Below are positions 55,949 to 64,000 of a stretch of DNA of 64,000 nucleotides, piece by piece. A program made the translations under genes and the position numbers. The notes below the pieces were generated by a model. That model saw nothing but the letters and a program-made list of their open reading frames with translations. It was not told the DNA's origin and ran no database searches. Numbering within the stretch: position 1 is the stretch's first letter; every line of letters begins with the position of its first letter. The DNA comes from Granulicella mallensis. Its GTDB lineage: Bacteria > Acidobacteriota > Terriglobia > Terriglobales > Acidobacteriaceae. Location: positions 310,001-374,000 of the forward strand of contig NZ_JACHIO010000002.1 in assembly GCF_014203225.1 (NCBI RefSeq), written 5' to 3'.

Positions 55949-58513
55949 ATGATCGTCGGCATCGAAACGCTGAGCACAGGTTCCATCGAGTTTCGTGAAT
56001 CCCCTGTCATCGGAGTCTGCCCCTTGATCGCCCTGCTTCGTCCCTCATTCGGCAATCGATGCCGGCGCGCTACCGGTCTTTCCCTTGCGGCGTCCTTCTT
56101 ATTTTTCATGCCGACTCTGGTTCCGGCAGCTCGTGCTGCATCTGGCACCAGGTCGAAGAGTCCGATCCTGAGCTCGACCAGGCAGGTACGCAACTTCAAC
56201 GACGCGTGGCGATTTCTGCAGAGCGACGCAGACCATGCCGAAGAGCCTGGCTTTGATGACAGCAAGTGGCGTTCGCTCAGTGTTCCGCATGACTGGAGCA
56301 TTGCGGGTCCGGTCGCCCAATCCAATCTGACCGGACAAGGAGGAGGCTACTTCCCCAACGGCATCGGCTGGTATCGCAAGGAATTCGCGCTCCCCCAGCA
56401 GGACTCGCATCGCCATCTCTACATCGTCTTCGATGGAGTGATGGCCAATAGCGACGTCTGGATTAATGGATATCATCTGGGCCATCGTCCGAATGGTACG
56501 GTCAGTTTTCTCTATGAGCTCACAGGCCACCTTCAGTTTGGGCCCGGAGCTCATAATGTGCTCGCGGTTCGTTGCGATAACTCTCAACAGCCTGCTTCCC
56601 GCTGGTACGAAGGCGCAGGTATCTATCGCTCCGTACGTCTTGTGTCGACAGAGGATCTTTATCTCGATCCCTGGAGTGTCTTCGTTACTACACCCACCAT
56701 CACTGCCGACAAGGCTGTTGTTCATGTGCAGAGCACGGTAGTAAATGAAAGCTCTGCCGAGGCGAACACAGCGCTGACAATTTCGCTCATCGGCCCTGAC
56801 GGCCATACAGCCGCCACGCAGAACGTGCCTGCGAAAACTATCGCCAAGGGCGGTACCGCACAGTTCAACACCGACATCAATCTCACCAAGCCAGCGTTGT
56901 GGAACATCGACAGTCCGCAGTTATATCGCGCCATTGTGCAGGTAAAATCCGGTGGCACAATTACCGATGACGAACAACAGCAGTTCGGCATTCGAGAATT
57001 TCACTTCGACGCCGACACCGGCTTCTGGCTCAACGGCCGCAACTTCAAGCTGAAAGGAGCGGCGCTCCATATCGATGGTGGGGCTGTCGGGATCGCTGTA
57101 CCGACCGCAGTCTATGAGCATCGCCTGCTCGCACTGCGCGCGCTTGGCGTCAATGCCATTCGCACGGCACATAATCCTCAATCACCTGAGTTCCTGGATC
57201 TCTGCGATCGTCTCGGCTTTCTCGTAATGGATGAGATGTTCGATGCCTGGACTGTCGGCAAGAATCCGTACGACTATCACCTCTTCTTCCAGCAGTGGTC
57301 TCTGCGCGACACGCGTGACGCTGTCCGTCGCGACCGCAATCATCCCAGCATCATCCTCTACAGTGCTGGGAATGAGATTCATGACACGCCTCACGAAGAG
57401 TTGGCCCACAAGATTCTTTCCTCCCTCGTGGCTACCTTTCACGAGAACGATCCGACGCGCCCCGTCACGCAGGCACTCTTCCGCCCCAACGTAAGCCATG
57501 ACTATGACAATGGTCTTGCCGATCTGCTCGATGTCGTCGGGCAGAACTATCGCGAAAAAGAGATTCTGGCCGCGCACGAAGCGAAGCCCACACGCAAGAT
57601 CGTCGGCACGGAAAATGGCCATGATCGCGACATCTGGCTCGCGCTTCGCGATCATCCACCCTACTCCGGACAATTTCTTTGGACAGGTATCGACTATCTC
57701 GGAGAAGCTCGTGAAGGCGGCGACTGGCCCCTTATCGGCAATGGCTCCGGTCTTCTGGATCGCACTGCCTATCCGCGTGCCCGTGCCTTTGAGCGTCAGA
57801 GCTGGTGGGCATCGCAGCCCAATGTGCACATGGCTCGCCGTATCGCGCCCACCGAACATTTATCAGGAGACCCCGGCTACGAGTCGGCGCCGCTCCGATT
57901 CCGACAGTCTCTTTTTCTCGACTGGACACCACAGAATCCAGCACCACATAACGAATCAGTCGAGGTCTACACCAACTGCGAAGAGGTTGAGCTCTTCCTC
58001 AATGGGGTCTCGCTCGGGAAGCAACAATTGCATCCCGATGCCTCCGCACTTATCTGGAAGGTCGCGTATGTCCCAGGGACTTTGAAGGCTGTCGCCTACA
58101 ACCACGGCCAGCAAGTTGCCGAAGATGAGTTACGCACGGCAGGCGAAGCCACACACCTTGTTCTATCGCCAGAGCGGAACACAGTCTCCGCGGGGGCGGA
58201 GGATCTCGTCTATGTCGAAGCCTCCCTGAACGATCGGAACGGAAATAAAGTACCGGGCGCGTCCACACTCATTCATTTTTCAGTAAGCGGACCTGGAACG
58301 ATTGTCGCCGTCGACAATGGCAGCAACGCCGATCATGATTCGTTTCAAATTCCTCAGCGGCATGCTTATCAAGGAAGAGCCGTTGTTCTCATTCGTGCCA
58401 CTGCAGCTAAAGGAACGATTCAAGTAACAGCCTCGGCTCCAGGCCTCACGAACGGCACCACTTTACTCAAAGCCATACCCGTCAAACCAGCCTCTTTTAT
58501 TCGTTCTTTTTGA
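55949..58513 (+). CDS. GH2 beta-galactosidase-type enzyme
   Basis: 854 aa as listed; a TTG at 56024 preceded by CGGAG is a possible start if the TATGAT at 55948 is the -10 box. A signal segment (LSLAASFLFFMPTLVPAARA, about 43-63) precedes jelly roll (RNFNDAWRFLQSDADHAEEP, WYRKEFALP), Ig-like and TIM-barrel domains. INAIRTAHNPQSPEF-type sequence, GNE near 473-475 (acid/base) and GTENG with Glu near 554 (nucleophile) are in place. C-terminal DUF4982/Big-type sandwiches follow (EVYTNCEEVELFLNGVSLG). Should remove beta-galactosyl or related side-chain residues in the periplasm. Divergent from the GH2-SDR-CE12 operon. Confidence 0.92.
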   Translation: MIVGIETLSTGSIEFRESPVIGVCPLIALLRPSFGNRCRRATGLSLAASFLFFMPTLVPAARAASGTRSKSPILSSTRQVRNFNDAWRFLQSDADHAEEPGFDDSKWRSLSVPHDWSIAGPVAQSNLTGQGGGYFPNGIGWYRKEFALPQQDSHRHLYIVFDGVMANSDVWINGYHLGHRPNGTVSFLYELTGHLQFGPGAHNVLAVRCDNSQQPASRWYEGAGIYRSVRLVSTEDLYLDPWSVFVTTPTITADKAVVHVQSTVVNESSAEANTALTISLIGPDGHTAATQNVPAKTIAKGGTAQFNTDINLTKPALWNIDSPQLYRAIVQVKSGGTITDDEQQQFGIREFHFDADTGFWLNGRNFKLKGAALHIDGGAVGIAVPTAVYEHRLLALRALGVNAIRTAHNPQSPEFLDLCDRLGFLVMDEMFDAWTVGKNPYDYHLFFQQWSLRDTRDAVRRDRNHPSIILYSAGNEIHDTPHEELAHKILSSLVATFHENDPTRPVTQALFRPNVSHDYDNGLADLLDVVGQNYREKEILAAHEAKPTRKIVGTENGHDRDIWLALRDHPPYSGQFLWTGIDYLGEAREGGDWPLIGNGSGLLDRTAYPRARAFERQSWWASQPNVHMARRIAPTEHLSGDPGYESAPLRFRQSLFLDWTPQNPAPHNESVEVYTNCEEVELFLNGVSLGKQQLHPDASALIWKVAYVPGTLKAVAYNHGQQVAEDELRTAGEATHLVLSPERNTVSAGAEDLVYVEASLNDRNGNKVPGASTLIHFSVSGPGTIVAVDNGSNADHDSFQIPQRHAYQGRAVVLIRATAAKGTIQVTASAPGLTNGTTLLKAIPVKPASFIRSF

Positions 58514-58642
58514 TCGCGCGGGCAGTCCGAACGATCGAACAAATTCGCACCAACCTCGCTCACGGCGGCTTACACGCCCCGCCGCATTTCTATGCGCAAA
58601 AGTTCGAAGCCAGGCAAGGCTCATTACGCACATTGCCTAATA

Positions 58643-58688
58643 GGAAACTATTTTCCCATTGACACAAACGATTCATGGCTGCTTAAAT
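58643..58688 (+). promoter_or_regulatory. Promoter with operator-like site, third receptor
   Basis: GGAAACTATTTTCCC (58643-58657) precedes TTGACA (-35, 58659-58664); TTAAAT (58683-58688) is the -10 after an 18-bp spacer. The layout matches the promoter at 15223. Confidence 0.6.
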
Positions 58689-58773
58689 GATCGCCGCTCG
58701 AACAACCCACTCTGCAACGGCTTCAAACACCGCATTGGATTGTGGGAACAAAAGAACAACTTTTGGAGGCGGT

Positions 58774-61700
58774 ATGCAGCATAGGATTACGAAGAAAACG
58801 TACGCCAGCAAAGAGCTTTTGAAGGCGATTGCAAAATATGCGGTCAGTCTGACACTACTGTTTCTGCTGGCACCGTTCCTGATCGACGGACATAACGCAC
58901 TGGCGCAGACCGGTGGACAAGGAGCGCTGGAAGGAACGATCACAGATACAACCGGAGCGGTGATTCCTCACGTGACCGTTACAGCAACCGATCAAGCGAG
59001 CGGCGTCAAAACGACACGCGTAAGTTCCGGAGCCGGCCTATACAGCGTCACTCCCTTGATCCCTGGCATTTACACCATTACGGTGAAGGTCGCAGGATTC
59101 GAAACACTCACGCAGAAAAACATTGAAGTAAATGGGCTGACCGTAACTGGCTTCAACGCGAAGCTGAATGTGGGTTCTTCACAGCAGGACGTCACCGTAA
59201 CGGAAGCTCCACCGCAGCTACAGACCACGGATGCGGCCGTTGAAGCAGTGATCACCAATGAGACCTATGAGTCACTGCCCTTGATCATGAATAACCAGCA
59301 ACGCGATCCCACAGGGTTTGCCACTCTTGCTGTCGGAGCGCAGAGCGGTGCACGCGCACCTATCTTCTCCGGCACGGGCAACTACCTCGCTGAGGTCTAC
59401 ATGGATGGCATACCCACTACCACTTCGAATCAGCAAGGAGACAATCGCGTTGTGGCCAATGGCGTACCTGTCGAATCGGTGGATCAGTTGCAGATCATAT
59501 CGAGTGGTCCCTCGGCGGAGTACCAGGGCGCGGGCGCAATCGGCTTCACCATTAAATCGGGTGGCAATAAGTATCACGGACAGATTGTCGACCTCATCCG
59601 CAATACCATCTTTGACACCTGGGGCTTTGCGGGAAATCAGGCGACAACGAGCGCAGTGGTCAACGGCAAGATTACAACCGTTCCCGCAGGCAAGAATATC
59701 GAACACCAGAATGAGCTTTCCGCCGCTGTCGGAGGCCCCATTCCCTTCACCCGCCACAAAGGATTCTTCTTCGCAAACTACGATAAGTTCCACGGCCGAA
59801 TCGGCGTCAACCCAAGCGTGTTCACCATTCCAACAGCCTTGATGAAGACAGGCGACTTTACCGAACTCGGTACAGGAACCTATATCTATAACCCACTGAG
59901 TAACTCCTGTGCGGGAAGCACGTGCACCCGTCAACCCTTCATGGGCCTGAAGAACGGCGTTCCAACCGCCAATGTCATCCCAACCAGTTACCTCTCTCCC
60001 ATCTCACTCAACGAGCAGCAATATATGCCCGACCCCAACTTGCCGGGTATTGCAAATAACTTCTTGGAAGGCGGTCTCTCCGGATTCGACAACCATGAGC
60101 TGGTATTCAAAATTGACTACGATCTGACTTCGTCGCAACGCTTTTCTTTCGTGTACTCGCATGGTGTTCGGCAGACTGTAGGTTATGGCGCGAACCTCCC
60201 TATTCCCTATGCGGCTGCTGACAGCTCCTCTATTTCGCCTACCATGTTGATCTTCGAACACTCCTTCGCCGTTACGTCGCGCATGGTGAACCAGTTCAAA
60301 TATGGCTTCACCCGGTTCCCTCAACCGGTGATAGCCCCCACGGATGGACTGGCCCCTTACCGTGCAGGTCCTGACCTGGGCATTGGAGGCTTGCCTCCCG
60401 GACAATCCTCGGGTAACTTCCCCGGTACAACCTTCGGCGCAACCACAGCCTTTGCTACCGCACAATCGTCATGGACAGAAGCGGGTGCGTCCGATGCGAC
60501 TCACAATACCGTGCCTAACGCCTATACGATTGTCGACAACTTTCAATGGAACAAGGGCCAGCACAACATGACCTTTGGCATCCAGATGCAGTGGCTGCAG
60601 GACAATGCAACGTCGCAGAGCAGCCCCTCAGGCATCTATACCCAGGCCTTTGCAGGAACCTCGACCGCAAACTACGTCGGAACCAGTCTGAGCAGCACGG
60701 CTACGGGATATTCCTATGCCAGCTTCCTTCTAGGTGCTGTAAATAGCGGTGCAACCTCAGTCCCTCTCTTCAACGAAACAGGAGGCCGGTTCCGTCCGAT
60801 CTCTCCTTACTTTCAGGATGACTGGAAGATCCTTCCCAACCTGACCCTCAATCTGGGCTTGCGCTGGGACTACCTGCCGCCTTTTCATGAAGCTCAGGAC
60901 CGGTTCGCCTTCTTCAATCCCAACATAAACAATCCCCAGACAGGTACGGCAGGAGAGCTTCAGTACGCCGGCTTCCGCGGTTCGGATATCAGTTGCGAAT
61001 GCAGGACTCCTGTGCAGACTTACTGGAAGAACTGGGGACCACGCCTTGGGGCTGAGTTCTCTCCCGATCCGAAGACGGTTTTCCGTGCAGGTTTCGCAAT
61101 TGCATACTCACGTGCGGGAGGAGTCGGAGGCCGCGCTGGTGACGCCTCCGGAACCGGACAAAGCGGTTTTGGATCCAGCATTATTCTCCCCCCCGCAGTT
61201 AGTACAGGAGTAGCCGCCGGACCGTCGTACTATCTCAACAACAGCACCGCCTTTACGGCAGCGGGTGTGGCGAACACGAACTTCGGCGGGCCAGGTTATG
61301 CAATTCCAGCTCCGACAGGACCGAGCGCGTCCTCTCTCGTACTGGGCATCGGAAACTACGTAAACGGAGCTGGGAGCTACGTAACAGCAGGAGGCGCTCC
61401 CTCCTATGCAGATCCTTATCTCTCCGGTCGTGCGCCGGAGTTCATCTTCTACAACTTCGCGATGCAGAAAGTCCTGACGAAAGATATGACAGTCACGCTG
61501 GGCTACTCGGGAAGCGAATCCCACTTTGTCGGAGGGGCTGGCATTGCAGGATTCTGGTCAGGGCAGCTTGATCCCAAGTACCTTGCCACGCTGGGTTCCG
61601 TACTCGCTACCGATGGAGCCACCAACATCCTCAATGCCCCCGCGACTCCGGCGAACATTGCGATTGCCGAAGCTGCAGATCCATCCGTAAAGGTGCCCTA

Positions 61701-62673
61701 TGTCACCTATGCGCAGACACAGTCCGGCAGCGCAAACTCAAATGCAACGATCGGCCGTATGTTGCGTCCTTATCCGCAGTACTCCAGCCCACCGAGTCCG
61801 GAATGGGATAATGTGGCCAACCTTAGCTATAACGCCTTTCAGCTCACGCTCAAACAGCGTGAATTCAAAGGTGTCACGTTCACCCTCAACTACACCTACT
61901 CCCGTAATATCGGCGACGACGGCACAACACGCAGCGCCTTCGCCGTACCGGCATCAGCGTCTTCCAATGGCGTCGCCATAGCAGGCAATAATCGTGCCGA
62001 CCGAGACCTGGTCATCACCGACGTTCCTCAAAATCTAAATGCCTATGGATTGGCCAAGTCTCCCTTCGGCAAAAACAAAATTGGCGGGGACAACTGGGCT
62101 CTACGCAATCTGGCTGGAGGTTGGCAAATAGCTGGAATCTTCAGCTATACCTCTGGAAACCCTCTTCTCGTCGTGGGATCAGGATGCACGAATCCATCGG
62201 GAGGAACCTGCATGCCCGATCTTGCGCCCGGGCGGACCCTCGACTCGATCCGTATCCACGGCGGGTATGGCGGAAAAGGTGTGACCTATGCGAACTTCGC
62301 CACAACACAGTATCTCGACCCTACGGCCTTTGCTCCTCTGCAAACCTTCGCTCTGCCGGCAGGAGCTCCATCGAATGCTGTTCCTATTACAAAGATAGGC
62401 AGCTCTCCACGCAGCTCACTCAACCTATGGACACCAAGTCACTACAACCTGGATGCAGCCTTGCAACGCAGCTTCAATATCACTCCGGAACGAGTCAAGT
62501 TTATTTTCAGAGCAGACTGCTTCGACGTGACAAACAAAGTCACCTTTGCATTCCCTTCCAATCAGACTGAGACCGTATCGGTAACAAAAGCAGCAACCTC
62601 ATCGGCTTTCGGTGAACTAACCAGCTTTAGCGGAAATCGCAGATTCCAGTTCTCAGGTCGCATCACCTTCTAA
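58774..62673 (+). CDS. TonB-dependent receptor, complete
   Basis: 1299 aa from ATG 58774, preferred over an ATG at 58687 because GGAGG lies four bases upstream and the earlier ATG overlaps the -10 box. A signal peptide (SLTLLFLLAPFLIDGHNALAQ) is followed by a carboxypeptidase-regulatory-like domain (GTITDTTGAVIPHVTVTATD), plug (YMDGIPTTTSNQQGDNRVV, IGFTIKSGGNKYHG) and barrel with CECRTPVQTYWKN near residue 755, ending QFSGRITF. Same length and layout as the receptor at 15314 and clearly paralogous. Presumed to import rhamnogalacturonan oligomers, given the PL4 gene directly downstream and GH2 upstream. Confidence 0.95.
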   Translation: MQHRITKKTYASKELLKAIAKYAVSLTLLFLLAPFLIDGHNALAQTGGQGALEGTITDTTGAVIPHVTVTATDQASGVKTTRVSSGAGLYSVTPLIPGIYTITVKVAGFETLTQKNIEVNGLTVTGFNAKLNVGSSQQDVTVTEAPPQLQTTDAAVEAVITNETYESLPLIMNNQQRDPTGFATLAVGAQSGARAPIFSGTGNYLAEVYMDGIPTTTSNQQGDNRVVANGVPVESVDQLQIISSGPSAEYQGAGAIGFTIKSGGNKYHGQIVDLIRNTIFDTWGFAGNQATTSAVVNGKITTVPAGKNIEHQNELSAAVGGPIPFTRHKGFFFANYDKFHGRIGVNPSVFTIPTALMKTGDFTELGTGTYIYNPLSNSCAGSTCTRQPFMGLKNGVPTANVIPTSYLSPISLNEQQYMPDPNLPGIANNFLEGGLSGFDNHELVFKIDYDLTSSQRFSFVYSHGVRQTVGYGANLPIPYAAADSSSISPTMLIFEHSFAVTSRMVNQFKYGFTRFPQPVIAPTDGLAPYRAGPDLGIGGLPPGQSSGNFPGTTFGATTAFATAQSSWTEAGASDATHNTVPNAYTIVDNFQWNKGQHNMTFGIQMQWLQDNATSQSSPSGIYTQAFAGTSTANYVGTSLSSTATGYSYASFLLGAVNSGATSVPLFNETGGRFRPISPYFQDDWKILPNLTLNLGLRWDYLPPFHEAQDRFAFFNPNINNPQTGTAGELQYAGFRGSDISCECRTPVQTYWKNWGPRLGAEFSPDPKTVFRAGFAIAYSRAGGVGGRAGDASGTGQSGFGSSIILPPAVSTGVAAGPSYYLNNSTAFTAAGVANTNFGGPGYAIPAPTGPSASSLVLGIGNYVNGAGSYVTAGGAPSYADPYLSGRAPEFIFYNFAMQKVLTKDMTVTLGYSGSESHFVGGAGIAGFWSGQLDPKYLATLGSVLATDGATNILNAPATPANIAIAEAADPSVKVPYVTYAQTQSGSANSNATIGRMLRPYPQYSSPPSPEWDNVANLSYNAFQLTLKQREFKGVTFTLNYTYSRNIGDDGTTRSAFAVPASASSNGVAIAGNNRADRDLVITDVPQNLNAYGLAKSPFGKNKIGGDNWALRNLAGGWQIAGIFSYTSGNPLLVVGSGCTNPSGGTCMPDLAPGRTLDSIRIHGGYGGKGVTYANFATTQYLDPTAFAPLQTFALPAGAPSNAVPITKIGSSPRSSLNLWTPSHYNLDAALQRSFNITPERVKFIFRADCFDVTNKVTFAFPSNQTETVSVTKAATSSAFGELTSFSGNRRFQFSGRITF

Positions 62674-62674
62674 A

Positions 62675-62731
62675 GATCAGGGCCAGGCACAGATGCCTTG
62701 TGCCTGGCCCTGATCGTTCCTCTCTTCTTTT
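62675..62731 (+). terminator. Strong hairpin terminator after receptor
   Basis: A perfect 17-bp stem (GATCAGGGCCAGGCACA and complement) with a seven-base loop begins two bases after the receptor stop and is followed by a pyrimidine-rich tract (CTCTTCTTTT). The PL4 gene starts 36 bases later, so it depends on readthrough or its own promoter. Confidence 0.8.
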
Positions 62732-62767
62732 ACAACCGCCATTGTTCTACCTGTCAGGAGCTCCGCC

Positions 62768-64000
62768 GTGTCTCTCGTGCGCATACTTTCTCTTTTAGCC
62801 CTTTGCTCTGCCATGACAATTCCCGCCGCCAGGGCAGTCGCCACGACCCCGCCGGTCACGGTGACAGAAGATGGCTCGTCCTACACGATGACCAACGGAT
62901 ACCTTACAGTGAAGATCGATAAACGGACCGGAGATCTCACCTCTCTAAAAACTCCTGCCACAACGACTCCCAATATTGAGCTGATGGGTTATCTCTCCGG
63001 CCATCATGCCGGCTATTGGGAGCAAAGCCCTGCACTAGCGGCGCGCCACGAAACAAAGATAACCATTCAGACTCCCGACCTCGTCGAGGTTTCGGTCAAA
63101 GGTTATTCCGACGGTCAATCGATTCTGGGCCCGCATCCTACCGCAGCCGGACAGGAGGGAGGCCTCATTGCAGATCTTGAGATTCGTTACACTCTCGCGC
63201 GTTCTGCGCATGGTGTTTATACCTATGCGATCTTCACGCATCAATCGACCTATCCCACAGGCTCTGTCGGCGAGTCACGCTTCGGCTTCAAACTTTCGGG
63301 TAAGGTGTTCGATTGGCTTTCAGTCGACAACCAGCGGAACGCCTTGATGCCCACCGGAGCCGATTGGGACGCAGCCTCTGACCTCAACATGAAGGAAGCA
63401 CGCCGCCTTACGACAGGCATCTATAAAGGTCGCGCGGAGCACAAATACGATTACTCCACGGACCAGTTCAAAACGCCCGCCTTCGGTTGGGCATCGACGA
63501 CTCAAAAGGTTGGGCTCTATCTCATCAATCCCTCCATGGAATATCTTTCCTCCGGCCCGCTCCACTTTGAGCTGAGCGGCCACATCGATGACGGAGACGG
63601 TGGCGATCCTACGCTTCTCGACTACTGGCGCGGCACACACTACGGAGGCTCCGTACTCAACTTCGACGCGAATGAGCCCTGGACGAAAGTGGTCGGCCCT
63701 ATCTTCATCTACGTCCCCACCGGAGCTTCTCCAAATGCACTGTTTGCAGAGGCACGACACCAGGCAACGGTCGAGTCGGCACATTGGCCGTACCCCTGGG
63801 TAAAGGGTGTTGATTATCCTCAGGCTGCGGAACGCACTACCGTCCACGGACGTCTCAAGCTTGTCGACCCACAAGCACCCTCCATGAAGTTTACGAATCT
63901 CCTTGTGGGCCTCTCTTACCCCGATCAACCCGCACCAGCGCAAGCCCCGCTTCCTCCACCGCCACCTGCCGAACCAGAGACAACGCCGGATCCCGGGCCC
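62768..64000 (+). CDS. PL4 rhamnogalacturonan lyase, 3'-truncated by window edge
   Basis: 411 codons open to the window end. GTG start with AGGAG seven bases upstream; a signal peptide follows (RILSLLALCSAMTIPAARA). The sequence matches the PL4 catalytic beta-sandwich: YTMTNGYLTVKIDKRTGDLT, LEIRYTLARSAHGVYTYAIF, ARRLTTGIYKGRAEHKYDYS (the Lys and His region of the active site), and GSVLNFDANEPWTKVVGPIF. It cleaves the rhamnose-galacturonate backbone by beta-elimination. The last residues form a proline-rich run (QAPLPPPPPAEPETTPDPGP) where the next beta domain is expected. Product feeds the GH105 and receptor genes. Confidence 0.9.
   Translation, partial: MSLVRILSLLALCSAMTIPAARAVATTPPVTVTEDGSSYTMTNGYLTVKIDKRTGDLTSLKTPATTTPNIELMGYLSGHHAGYWEQSPALAARHETKITIQTPDLVEVSVKGYSDGQSILGPHPTAAGQEGGLIADLEIRYTLARSAHGVYTYAIFTHQSTYPTGSVGESRFGFKLSGKVFDWLSVDNQRNALMPTGADWDAASDLNMKEARRLTTGIYKGRAEHKYDYSTDQFKTPAFGWASTTQKVGLYLINPSMEYLSSGPLHFELSGHIDDGDGGDPTLLDYWRGTHYGGSVLNFDANEPWTKVVGPIFIYVPTGASPNALFAEARHQATVESAHWPYPWVKGVDYPQAAERTTVHGRLKLVDPQAPSMKFTNLLVGLSYPDQPAPAQAPLPPPPPAEPETTPDPGP

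Overview
The window looks like the chromosome of a soil Acidobacteriota bacterium of the Terriglobia/Acidobacteriaceae type (Terriglobus, Granulicella or Edaphobacter-like). The evidence is a TIGR03435-family gene, three very large TonB-dependent receptors with an N-terminal carboxypeptidase-regulatory-like domain and no SusD partner, moderately high GC coding sequence, and many dispersed hairpin repeats with TTTA/TTCA loops. The assignment rests on gene families only.

Both ends belong to a pectin / rhamnogalacturonan degradation locus. Left arm (1-20.6 kb): the 3' part of a receptor, a GH28, then an apparent operon PL22 oligogalacturonate lyase - DUF4450 protein - GH28, a GAF/DHp protein, a GH106-like glycosidase, a complete receptor and a second PL22 lyase. 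Right arm (46-64 kb): a GH105-CE12 fusion, GH106 rhamnosidase, stand-alone CE12 esterase, SDR and GH2 on the minus strand, then a GH2, a third receptor and a PL4 rhamnogalacturonan lyase cut by the right edge. Together these can take a rhamnogalacturonan/homogalacturonan chain to oligomers and monomers: PL4 and GH28 cut the backbone, CE12 removes acetyl groups, GH2 trims galactose-type side chains, GH106 removes rhamnose, GH105 and PL22 handle unsaturated oligomers, and the receptors import them. A GAAA-n-TTTC-like palindrome recurs before six of these transcription units, and in two receptors it sits at exactly the same distance from a TTGACA -35 box, so a shared regulator is likely; none is encoded here.

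The middle (20.9-46 kb) is accessory. It holds an alpha/beta hydrolase, YciI and DHFR-like proteins, a TetR-SDR-GNAT divergon with a 16-bp inverted operator pair, a TonB-C/ankyrin protein, a TetR-amidase divergon with two operators, a GH27-like protein with CBM-like modules, a multi-PAS sensor kinase with two response regulators and another kinase, an omega-like protein beside a sigma-like protein, a TIGR03435 protein, about 0.7 kb of ~317-bp tandem repeats, and a GT39-type membrane glycosyltransferase.

The best candidate for an undescribed system is 42.1-43.9 kb. Three overlapping, co-directional genes of unknown family (330, 127 and 159 aa, the last with two membrane helices) lie, with a chimeric GH27 5' fragment, between two ~240-bp direct repeats. 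Other points of note are a GH2 and a GH27 protein whose usual acid/base residues seem replaced, a ~420-bp long-inverted-repeat element, and a family of TTYA-loop hairpins.
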